A stretch of 64,000 bases of DNA. It comes from Diorhabda sublineata. Lineage: Eukaryota; Arthropoda; Insecta; Coleoptera; Chrysomelidae. A model generated the notes under the pieces. The model did no database searches. It was not told where the DNA came from and saw only the letters and a list, made by a program, of their open reading frames with translations. Shown one piece after another: positions 26,477-38,200 of the stretch. Numbering within the stretch: position 1 is the stretch's first letter; every line of letters starts with the position of its first letter. The position numbers and the translations under genes were made by a program. The stretch is taken from assembly GCF_026230105.1 (NCBI RefSeq), contig NC_079483.1, positions 18,841,312-18,905,311 of the forward strand, given 5' to 3'.

Positions 26477-29400
26477 ATGTCCACTAAGGAAGATCGTTCG
26501 ATAAGTTCTGCCATTTCTTTTCCTCAGTGGATGAAAAATAAAAGTACTAGGTGAGTTATTATTTAAAAACAGATCGTTATTACCAACAATTTTAATGAAA
26601 TCCATTTTATTTTTTATTATTGTTTCGTATTATACGTCCCAATAACTATAACCAATATCACATTAATTTTGTAAATCTGGCAACGCCGATTATGACGAGT
26701 AGTATCATGTGAGTCTGATATAAACGCCACAATAAAGAATATCAACATCCAGTAAAATTTTGTCGTACGTGAAGCCAAAAATGTTTTGGCTACCAAATAA
26801 CGTATCCACGAGGTAGTGGTTGGTTTTTTTTTTGTCTAATTTAGTGTTTTATATATCCAATAGGAATGAAATATGGGTTCGCAACTAAAAGATAGGTACA
26901 TTATTTTTATTAATCTTCTAATTGCTTATTATTTATAGTGTTAAAAAAATGCGCTTTTGTTTATCAAATACGATTTAAATATAGATTTTATTTTGGTTCC
27001 TTATCGGAAGATTAACACATTTTGTTTATATTTATAATGTTCAGTGACGTAATTAAATTATTTGGATGCAATTTTTATTGTTATTTACTAAATAAATAGA
27101 AATTGGATACCGTTTACTATAGAAAGGATCATTATTTTAAAATTAATAATATTTCTATTAGCTCGTTGATTTATTAGGAGGTTATGGTACAATGTCGATC
27201 AGCTGATTCGAGTGTGGACACCATTATTGATGTCTTAGATCGTCACTAACGATTTTATTATTTATAGCTTCACTTTTTTGAGTAAAATTAAATGAGACGT
27301 AGAATTTATTGAGCTATATTTAAACGATTCCGAATTATACGAGATTTAATGCAAAAGAAACGTTATATCACATATTAATTATACAATGTACGTTCGAAAT
27401 TTCTATGCCTAATTACACTATATTGATTTTAATCAATATTTTAATATGATAAATTGGTATAACCTTGGGGATTTTACTTTTAGAACTAACATTACTATTT
27501 AAGTCGCGTGTCTAACTAAGGAAAACATTTTTTTTATGTCAAAAATCGATTTTATTCATTAATGCCTCGACAACATTACCAACTACACGCTTCGTTTGAG
27601 CTGAATTTGTTACCGGCGCGTATTTTTTTGAGATAGTCACTGGGGGCCAGATCTGGACTACACGGTGGATGAGGAAGCAATTCGTGTAAATGCTACAGTG
27701 GGATCTAGGGGGTAGAAGAAGAATAAGAACTAAAATCAACCCCCGTGGATTAAAATTGACTTGTTTCGACTTTTTTTTTCAATTTATATAAAATTTATGA
27801 TATTTACCATTGGTAAAAATCTTCGGTGGACTTTGTTTTATAATACTTATTGATCATTTTTTTTTTTAATTGCAAGATCTTTGTACTAATTTTTTTTCGT
27901 AGATTCGAATTGGATCCAAGTGCGTTTTCACCTACAGAACTAGATGATAATTTTATGCTGTATTACAGAAAACCTAAAGTAGAAGAACCAAAGATACCCG
28001 AAACCACAATCATAGCTACCAATTTGCCGGAAAATATAACCGTAGCGACTGTAACTAAAAAGAAAGCTGATTTTTCGCAACAATCCGTTTCTTGCCAAAA
28101 TTTTCTTCCTGATAATCAAGGTAACAATCAATTTACACTACGCTATATGCATTTACACTATTTATGTAGAATTGGATTGTTGTTGTATTACTTACCGAAT
28201 GCTTTCTTGTCTTCTGTCATGTCTGAGAGTGCTTGAGAGTCTCATATGATTTGTCGCTGCCCTTTTAGTGGTAGATTCGATTAGTATCACAATTCTACTA
28301 AATTTAGATGTTACAGGGAATAATCGAAATGTAAATACCAATTCAACATATTTAAGAATAGTTTAGAGGGGATTTTACATAGATTGTACTCAGTTTTATA
28401 TTCAGTTTCAGAGTTAACGGCTGTTACTAGGCAAAATAACTCTGAAATGAAAATCAAACCTTTGATAATTGTGGACGAAGGTTCGGATGAAGAAGCTGCC
28501 GCCAAATGCGGCAGTTCCATTATTAAAGTAGCTTCCGAGATGATTTCCATTCAAGGTTTAGGACTGAGACCTTGCGAACAGGAAGCGGTTAAATATAACG
28601 GAAGGCAGAGAAGAAATAGCAAATCGTTACCGGCGTCGCCTAGTACAAGTCCCAAGGCTAACAGAAAAATGAATAAATATTTTACGGGGGCGTTTACGGA
28701 CGTCGATAAACCGAAAGGTGAGTCGAGATTTTTCTTTTTTTCTTTTTTTACATTAATCTGACTTTTCAGGGATGATTCGAACGTTCTAGATGTTTCCAGG
28801 TTGTTCCAAGTCGAGTATCTGGAAATATCTAGAATATTTTGAAGTGAGTCAATTACCCAGAAATTTTGAGATTTTTTTAGAGCCCTAAACCTGCAAAATT
28901 TCTATAAAATATTTTTTGTATTGTCGTTTTTTTTTCATTACATTCAATTTGACCCTTAATTTACTATTTATATTCACATTTCCGTCCAATTAAATTGAAT
29001 CGACGTTCCAGACACGTTTCCAATGCTCTAGATACTTCCAGATGACTTAAAAGGATATCGTATCTCGAAATTTCTGATATATTACTACATAGATACATTT
29101 CTCAACACGTTGACTGCCATGTGTGTCATAATTTGTCGCGCACCAGCTTATGTACATTTTAAATCGTCTAAAAACGGCAGTCGACGTGTTAATATTAACA
29201 TAAAGCAGGGTCGGATTGGCTCAGGGTGTTATCGTGATACTACTTTAAATATATTTGTCTTGACATGCAAATTGGATGGACGTCCATCTTCTAGATATTT
29301 CCGATTCATCGAATTTTCTAGATAATCTAATTCGCTTTTTAATGTATAAATTTAGCAGGGTCGATTTAAAGAAATTTTTTATTTTTTCCAACAGGCGGTT

Positions 29401-29591
29401 GGATATTATCGAATTTGTTAGCGAAACGCGAACTTTGCCAATCAGCGGATCAAATAAAAGAGGAAGTTCGAGAAGATTTGGAAAGGGCGTCGTCTACTTA
29501 CAGTATCAAAGAATCGAAAACTCCTCCTGTACTTCGTGCTAAACCTTCCGAATTGAGAGAAATGAACTTTTGGTCTCCCACTTCGATGTAA
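26477..29591 (+). CDS. Unrecognised conserved-looking protein, 264 aa, four exons
   Basis: Exons: 26477-26550, 27903-28120, 28412-28717 and 29395-29591 (TAA); all are GT-AG and phases close to 264 residues. The start is the ATG of MSTKEDRSISSAISFPQWM. A poly-T/GCAG acceptor at 26311-26324 suggests this exon begins with 5' UTR. The protein has no signal peptide or membrane segment. Visible features are an acidic stretch (IIVDEGSDEEAAAK, about residues 110-123), a basic serine-rich patch (RQRRNSKSLPASPSTSPK, about 160-177) with an RRNS kinase or 14-3-3-type site, a GGWILSNLLAKRE segment near residue 200, a charged stretch with coiled-coil character after it, and the ending FWSPTSM. It looks like a cytosolic or nuclear adaptor, but I do not recognise the family and assign no function. 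Codon use in the exons contrasts clearly with the AT-rich introns. Confidence 0.82.
27540..27687 (-). pseudogene. Mariner transposase fragment (third catalytic aspartate region)
   Basis: Read on the minus strand, this part of intron 1 encodes ELLPHPPCSPDLAPSDYLKK. It matches the HPPYSPDLAPSDY signature around the last aspartate of the mariner D,D34D catalytic triad. The sequence that should follow (FPxLK, then the C-terminal region) is replaced by a different, shorter tail ending in a stop. The rest of the transposase is missing, so this is a dead fragment with no transposition activity. Confidence 0.85.
28718..29394 (+). other. Intron 3 of the unrecognised gene with clustered TTCTAGAT motifs
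   Basis: This 677-bp intron contains at least five blocks built on TCTAGAT, TTC and GAA spaced every five bases: around 28779-28796, 28822-28842, 29026-29042, 29289-29301 and 29311-29323. The pattern resembles heat-shock elements (alternating GAA and TTC). No coding signal was seen. Confidence 0.35.
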
Positions 29592-32228
29592 TTCTCATTT
29601 TTAGGTATTAGTAGTTTAAGTGAAAAAAAAAGAAGAATTAGTGTTTGCATGATTGTTTTTATTTAATTTTTTTTCTATTCCCAAATATATTTTTCATTGA
29701 ATATAATTATTTTTACGGTTACGGATTAGAGTTGACAAATTCTGGTCGAACAGAACTTTGGTAAAAATTCGCAAAATTATTTTTCTATAAATATTTTTGA
29801 TAACAAAATTAAGAATTTTAATATATATTTTCGTATTTTGTTACCCTACAGGATCAAAAATTATACGAATTCATAAATTTTGACATATACACGGTGATTT
29901 TGTATAATTTTATTGTTTTCTTGGTATTTTGTTAGTATTTCATTTTGATATTATGCAGGATATTTCTAAAAAACACTGTATATATAAATAAATTTGTTCT
30001 TATTAAGATTTTCGATTAGTAAAATAAAATTATGTTGTTTAACTTTTGTTTTTATTTAACTACCTAAATATTTCACAATCCCGCATTTACAGAAAAAAAA
30101 TGCGCATATAATACGAGGTGTGTCCATTAAAAATACAATGACCAACGTTAAATAAACATTTATTATATTCTTATTTAGTATAAATTTCAATATTGAACCC
30201 CGTATATTTCTATAAAACTCCATATAAATTTTCTTTTATTTAGCACTCCCCTTACTTCTTCAGGAGGCTAACTTTTTAAAAAAACGGCTCTATAGATTTT
30301 CTTTCAAAATTCTATTGACGATTTTTCCAGTGAAACCAAAAAAATAACAAAAATTGTAACAGGATAAGGTTTGGAAGAATACAAGAACTGTTTTATTATG
30401 TTTGAATGCTCAATTTTTTTTGTCAATTTAATTTATATGAAGATACCAACAACACCATAATTCCCCAGCATTCTTTAAAATTAGATACTTGTAATGTTAT
30501 AATAAATGTACTTGAAGATACTCAATTATCTCTACACTCTTCGAAATAGTTTTATGCTCAATTTCTGGACTCTATTGACAATGGTACAATGTCTAGTCAT
30601 CACTCCGGTGGTCTTGAGAATTGAACATTTTGTAGTACACATAAACAAACTTAAAATCACTGCAACACCACTGAAAAACTTCTGGTATCAGTTTTTAGCA
30701 CTACATGTGTTGTTTTAAGGAAAATTTGTTGACGAAACGAGAACGTGTTACAATTTCATGATTATTACAAAAACCAAAGATAATTCCGTAAAAAACGAAA
30801 ATATATTGATAACAATCAATATTAGATTGAATATCGTTTAGTTGTTTTTTTTTTCAACTGGATTTCTAATACAACAATTAATGAAAAGGATTTTTATAAT
30901 ACAGAGATAATATAACAAATACTTTAGATACTATGTTGTCAATTCTTTCAGTTGATTGGATAAAATGAGTAAAACAATTATAACTTTAAACTAAAACAAA
31001 GAGGCTTCTACGAGTCTAGAATTAAAAATAACCTAGCATGAAATTAAGAATAACTTCAATATTTAATCGATAACACTGAAATATAATAACGTATTAATTG
31101 TATTAAGAAATCCACCATTATGTCGATATGTTTCAAAATTTTATTTGGTATGCTAAAATCTTGCAACCAATTAATGATAAAAGCTTTATCATTGTTCGAT
31201 ACTGTATTTTAACTACTTTCGAAACACACTAACGCAATAATTGTTTGTGAAATACAAATAAAAAAACAAAAACAAGAAAATTTTACATAATTGTCTAACA
31301 ATCAATTTTACAATGTCAATGAAACATGATTACCAACTTACAAGTTACATTTCTCCTGAGGGATAATTTTATTTACACTTTAGTTATGCAGTTGACGTGT
31401 CATTATTAATATTAAAAACTACACTTTTATAGATCTATGATCTAACCTATGAAGTCAGTATTTTCATAAACGAAATAAATAGGCAACACAATATACGTTC
31501 GTATGAAAGAGATTGTCTATTAATAGTAAATTACTTGTGTAATTGCTAATTACGTTTATAAATATTAATGATAATGTAACCATAACTTAATATTTCGATT
31601 TATGGTAGGTTTACAACAAAATAACCCAACAGTATACGTCTATTATGTGGATATATAGAAAAATAACTATTTTAGTTACAAAAAGTATAATTGAAATATA
31701 CATATAATGATTTATTTTATATAGTGAATAGTTTTATATAAAATGAATTTTTATTGATTGAGGACTAAAAATTTTCAACTAAAACTAAAATATATACATA
31801 TGCATTATATTTATTAACTTCAACTAGAATCAATAGGAAAATATTATTTCTAAATTGGCAACACTGTTTTAATATTATCTGGTACGGATTTAAAATTTTG
31901 CCATTATATACTACTTATCCAAATCCCAATTTATATTTTTTGTCCATTATGCATGAATTAATCAATATATTAGTTATACATGGTCCGGAGAAAAAATTAA
32001 AACTGTTTATATTAATTTAGCTCTTTATTAAGAATTGAATAAAAACTTCGACTTGCGCATCTAAACCAACATGATCCCGCCGAATCCGTCTCTAAGTTTC
32101 CAAATAGGAAAATCAATAAGGCTTTCAGTTTCTTGCAGTAAGTGAGAGAAAATGAGCCAACAACATTAAAATATCAATATGGTCATTTCGGATGTGGTAT
32201 AACACCAGTTAACTACTGTTTTAAAAAA
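29592..32228. other. Intergenic region upstream of the TULP4-like gene
   Basis: AT-rich sequence with no supported gene. A polyadenylation hexamer for the previous gene lies near 29987. A TACGAGGTGTGTCCATTAAA stretch at about 30112 resembles a mariner terminal sequence. Just before the TULP4 start, the ATG at about 32071 opens a 24-codon frame (MIPPNPSLSFQ...) ending before the main start; it could be an upstream ORF if this part is in the leader. Confidence 0.45.
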
Positions 32229-35200
32229 ATGCATTTACATTTCGAAAGGACCGTAAATGCTAAAAGTGATTGTCCTATTTTATCCTTAACATGGATGGGA
32301 AAGGTTCCTGATGAATTGCCAGAGGTAATTATTTTATTGTTAATTCGTTTTTAAAGGTGAGAGTATGATTATTATACGAAAATTGTTTGGTTAAGTTACG
32401 TTCTTATTTAAATAAAATTTAATAGTGCAGTGGCGTGCTGATTTCAATATAATATTAAAAATTGTAATAAAAACATTTAGTTTTATTGAAATCTACTCCA
32501 GGATGAAGGATGGAAACTTAATAGAACAAATTACTACCAAGAAGGATGGTTAGCTACAAGCAATGTAAGAGGAATAGTCGGAGTTACTTTTACCACTAGC
32601 CACTGCAAGAAAAATGTGGATTATCCACTTCGGACTAATTATAATCTTAGAGGACATCGATCAGAGGTAAAATAAGGTTATTTATAAAAAATTACCTCGA
32701 TATACAGGGTTTGTTGAATATAGCTTGAAGTTCATAAAAATTTTCTTCATTACATCTACTACTCTCCAGTTTATTCAATTTAACCTATAAAAAAAGGTGA
32801 ATTGAGAAACTGTTGCAGCAAGAATAACCAAAAAAATAATATTTGTGACATATTTTCGTTTGGTTTTTACTAATTCGAACCTCCAGGTGATCCTAGTTAG
32901 GTGGAACGAGCCCTACCAGAAGTTAGCGTCATGTGATAGCTTCGGTATTATTTATATTTGGATTAAATACGAAGGGCGATGGTCAATAGAACTTATCAAC
33001 GACCGGAACACGCCCGTTACGCATTTTTCTTGGTCTCATGATGGTCGAATGGCTCTAATATGTTACCAGGTATATTACAAATAGTTTTTTTTTTTAAATA
33101 AATTGTGTATTTGTAAATTTTTCACAGGATGGATACGTACTTGTCGGTTCAGTGGCAGGTCAAAGATATTGGTCGTCCATGTTGAACTTAGATTCGACGA
33201 TAACCTGCGGTATTTGGACTCCGGATGATCAACAAGTGTATTTTGGTACAACTTCGGGGCAGATAATAGTCATGGACGTCCACGGCGCGATGGTGTCTCA
33301 AGTACAACTAAATTCCGATATAAGTATAACGTTTATGGCGTGGTCTTGCGAGAAATTCAAAATGGAAGAAGGTGATGATAATAATGGAGGGGTTATGAAC
33401 TCAGGTAAGTCATATATTTTATTTTAATTATGTCACCAATACGTATATTTCAATTTTTTTCAAATATTATCAATTTGTTTTACCTAAATTTAATCATATT
33501 TCTAACATCATTCTTATTTTTACCTATTTTTTTTAATTTATTTTATATTAAATTATTTTCCAACGGTACGCCTATGGCGATCATATACATTTTGCTTGCA
33601 ACGTTGCCAGCCTTTCACTCAGTAACAATTTAATAACTATAATGGTTCTAAAAGGGCTTGAAAACATTAAAAAAAAGTATATTTTAAACACACTTCAATT
33701 TTATGATAACATCCGCGTTTATTTCAAGCAGATACGTTTATTATTAGAGAGGTTATAATGCGTAGAAGTCTGAGGTAATTTAATGTTTGTCAATATGGCG
33801 GTATAAATTTGCTACTACGTAAACAGCGCCGGTTCTGTAGAAATACCAGCAGTTTTTATAAATACTACCCGTTATTTTCACCACAAATATAAATGTATTT
33901 GTTGATTTTCCTAGAAAAAAACAATATCTAAAATGTTTTCGCGATTAATTGTGTTAAATTGAGTAATTCAAAATTAATATTTTTAAATCGTGTCAATAAA
34001 AATTGACAGCTGTCAGAAGAGATCATAATAAATAGAATATATAATGTTGCTTGTCGCTATCTCTTTTTAACATTATGTGATTATAATAAGACGTCTTGAA
34101 GAACGTATGTCGTTACTTAAAAGACGAGTGTACCTATAGTACGAGGGGTGATCAAAATGGTTATAACACACACAGATAAAGTAATGTTATATAATATATA
34201 AGTTACGTCGGTGTGTGGACCACTTTTATGGGGTATATGTTGTTTCAGCTGACAGAAAATTTGTTCTGGCAGTGGCTTTACAAAATGGTTTCATATATCT
34301 ACTGTCAACATTCGATGACGTGTCTCCTATACAAGTTAACACGAAACTTCAAGGGCCTTTGTGTATTGAATGGAGTAATTCTCGAGAATTTTTAGCAGTA
34401 GCCGGTGTATCGTCCGAAAAAAAATTAATGGGAGGAATAGAATATACAAATATTTTAAAGTTTTATAATGAGAAAGGTCAACTTCTGTATGCAACTGTTT
34501 TACCAGATAAACAGGTAATTATGTGATTTATTTTATTTATTCATCCTCACTCTTAAAACAAAATTATGATGTAATTTTATATTTTCTTATTAATTATACT
34601 TATTTAAAAAGAATTATAAAAATACATTTCCCAATCGTAACATAGTGTCTGACTTATATCACCAATCAGGTGTTTTGCGTACACTGTTGCCACATTTTCT
34701 AAAAGTCTTAGCTTTTTAAAAACATTGTAATACATAGACAAACGATGAAATAGTCTGGTTGAAACTAGATATTAAAACACAATACAAAATGTCTTTACAA
34801 CTGATGACCTCACATTTTAAAGAAGATTAGTCATTAAAAAAATATATTTTCACCTTAAATATAAGTCAAAGTCCTCTCGTACACTTCAAGGACTCTTTCG
34901 TTGTTACTTCTTCAGATGTTGTAAATCTGTCAACGCTGCTTATGTTTCTCATTTCTAGGCTAGAGTATCGACTCTTACATGGGGTCATAACGATAAGAGA
35001 CTTTTCCTAGCGACTGGTACTCAAATTCACATCGCTTGGATTTCCAAAAGGATAGCGTCCTTACAACTACTCTGTAGACTCAGAATTCACGATTTAATTA
35101 AAAATGAGGCTCAGTTATTATATTTACCTTTACCTGCTCGTTTGGGGAATATAATCGGTAATCTGTTCGCTCAAACTATAAGGGTAAGTATTGATTCGTT

Positions 35201-38200
35201 AACCACAGTTCTGTCTTTTAGTCTTTCGAATTAACTGTAGAAGGTTGGTCGAAATATCGAAATCTAATTGTTTGAATTATTATTTTTTTCTTTAAAATAA
35301 ACGAGTTAACACTAACATTCAACGAATATCACGACAGCGTTACCTGGGAGCTACCTGGGGTAGATTGTTTACACGTCGTCTTCTGGAGTCTCGTCGAAAT
35401 TTATCATAAAATTGGTCAAATATATTCATTCTGAAGGTTTTTGAGGTCGCTGAACATGATAATTACGACAGCGATGACTAGTGAGGTACATGGGGTGGAT
35501 TGTTTACACGTCGTCTTCTGGAGTCTCGTCGAAATTTATCATAAAATTGGTCAAATATATTTATTCTGGAGGTTTTTGAGGTCGCTGAACACGATAATTA
35601 CGACAGCGATGACTAGTGAGGTACATGGGGTGGATTGTTTACACGTCGTCTTCTGGAGTCTCGTCGAAATTTATTATAAAATTGGTCAAATATATTCATC
35701 CCGGAGGTTTTTGAGGTCGCTGAACACGATAATTACGGCGGCGATGACTAGTGAGGTACATGGGGTGGATTGTTTACACGTCGTCTTCTGGAGTCTCGTC
35801 GAAATTTATCATAAAATTGGTCAAATATATTTATTCTGGAGGTTTTTGAGGTCGCTGAACACGATAATTACGACAGCGATGACTAGTGAGGTACATGGGG
35901 TGGATTGTTTACACGTCGTCTTCTGGAGTCTCGTCGAAATTTATCATAAAATTGGTCAAATATATTTATTCTGGAGGTTTTTGAGGTCGCTGAACACGAT
36001 AATTATGACAGCGATGACTAGTGAGGTACATGGGGTGGATTGTTTACACGTCATCTCCTGGAGTCTCGTCGAAATTTGTCCTGGAATTTGCCAAATTTAT
36101 AGATCCTGGAGGTTTTTGAGGTCGCTGAACACGATAATCACGACAGCGATGACTAGTGAGGTACAAGGGGTGGATTGTTTACACGTCGTCTTCTGGAGTC
36201 TCGTCGAAATTTATCATAAAATTGGTCAAATTTATTCATTCTGGAGGTTTTTGATGTCATTGAATACGATCATTACGACAGCGATGACCTGGGGTAGATT
36301 GTTTACACGTCGTCTTCTGGAGTCTCGTCGAAATTTATCATAAAATTGGTCAAATATATTCATTCTGGAGGTTTTTGAGGTCATTGAACACGATCATTAC
36401 GACAGCGATGACCTGGGAGGTACATGGGGTGGATTGTTTACACGTCGTCTTCTGGAGTCTCGTCGAAATTTATCATAAAATTGGTCAAATATATTCATTC
36501 TGGAGGTTTTTGAGGTCATTGAACACGATCATTACGACAGCGATGACCTGGGAGGTACATGGGGTGGATTGTTTACACGTCGTCTTCTGGAGTCTCGTCG
36601 AAATTTATCATAAAATTGGTCAAATTTATTCTATCTGGAGGTTTTTGAGGTCATTGAATACGATCATTACGACAGCGATGACCTGGGGTAGATTGTTTAC
36701 ACGTCGTCTTCTGGAGTCTCGTCGAAATTTATCATAAAATTGGTCAAATATATTTATTCTGGAGGTTTTTGAGATCGCTGAACACGATAATTACGACAGC
36801 GATGACTAGTGAGGTACATGGGGTGGATTGTTTACACGTCGTCTTCTAGAGTCTCGTCGAAATTTATAATAAAATTGGTCAAATATATTTATTCTGGAGG
36901 TTTTTGAGGTCGCTGAACACGATAATTACGACAGCGATGACTAGTGAGGTACATGGGGTGGATTGTTTACACGTCGTCTTCTGGAGTCTCGTCGAAATTT
37001 ATCATAAAATTGGTCAAATATATTTATTCTGGAGGTTTTTGAGGTCGCTGAACACGATAATTACGACAGCGATGACTAGTGAGGTACATGGGGTGGATTG
37101 TTTACACGTCGTCTTCTGGAGTCTCGTCGAAATTTATCATAAAATTGGTCAAATATATTTATTCTGGAGGTTTTTGAGGTCGCTGAACACGATAATTACG
37201 ACAGCGATGACTAGTGAGGTACATGGGGTGGATTGTTTAAACGTCGTCTTCTGGAGTCTCGTCGAAATTTATCATAAAATTGGTCAAATATATTCATTCT
37301 GGAGGTTTTTGAGGTCGCTGAACATGATAATTACGACAGCGATGACTAGTGAGGTACATGGGGTGGATTGTTTACACGTCGTCTTCTGGAGTCTCGTCGA
37401 AATTTATCATAAAATTGGTCAAATATATTTATTCTGGAGGTTTTTGAGGTCGCTGAACACGATAATTACGACAGCGATGACTAGTGAGGTACATGGGGTG
37501 GATTGTTTACACGTCGTCTTCTGGAGTCTCGTCGAAATTTATTATAAAATTGGTCAAATATATTCATCCCGGAGGTTTTTGAGGTCGCTGAACACGATAA
37601 TTACGGCGGCGATGACTAGTGAGGTACATGGGGTGGATTGTTTACACGTCGTCTTCTGGAGTCTCGTCGAAATTTATCATAAAATTGGTCAAATATATTT
37701 ATTCTGGAGGTTTTTGAGGTCGCTGAACACGATAATTACGACAGCGATGACTAGTGAGGTACATGGGGTGGATTGTTTACACGTCGTCTTCTGGAGTCTC
37801 GTCGAAATTTATCATAAAATTGGTCAAATATATTTATTCTGGAGGTTTTTGAGGTCGCTGAACACGATAATTATGACAGCGATGACTAGTGAGGTACATG
37901 GGGTGGATTGTTTGCACGTCGTCTTCTGGAGTCTTGTCGAAATTTATCATAAAATTGGTCAAATATATTCATTCTGGAGGTTTTTGAGGTCGCTGAACAT
38001 GATAATTACGACAGCGATGACTAGTGAGGTACATGGGGTGGATTGTTTACACGTCGTCTTCTGGAGTCTCGTCGAAATTTATCATAAAATTGGTCAAATA
38101 TATTCATTCTGGAGGTTTTTGAGGTCGCTGAACACGATCATTACGACAGCGATGACCTGGAAGGTACATGGGGTGGATTGTTTACACGTCGTCTTCTGGA

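Noticed and set aside
32142..32228. Longer N terminus of the TULP4-like protein from 32142
   Set aside because: It starts at GTG directly after an in-frame stop; the ATG at 32229 matches the family N terminus.
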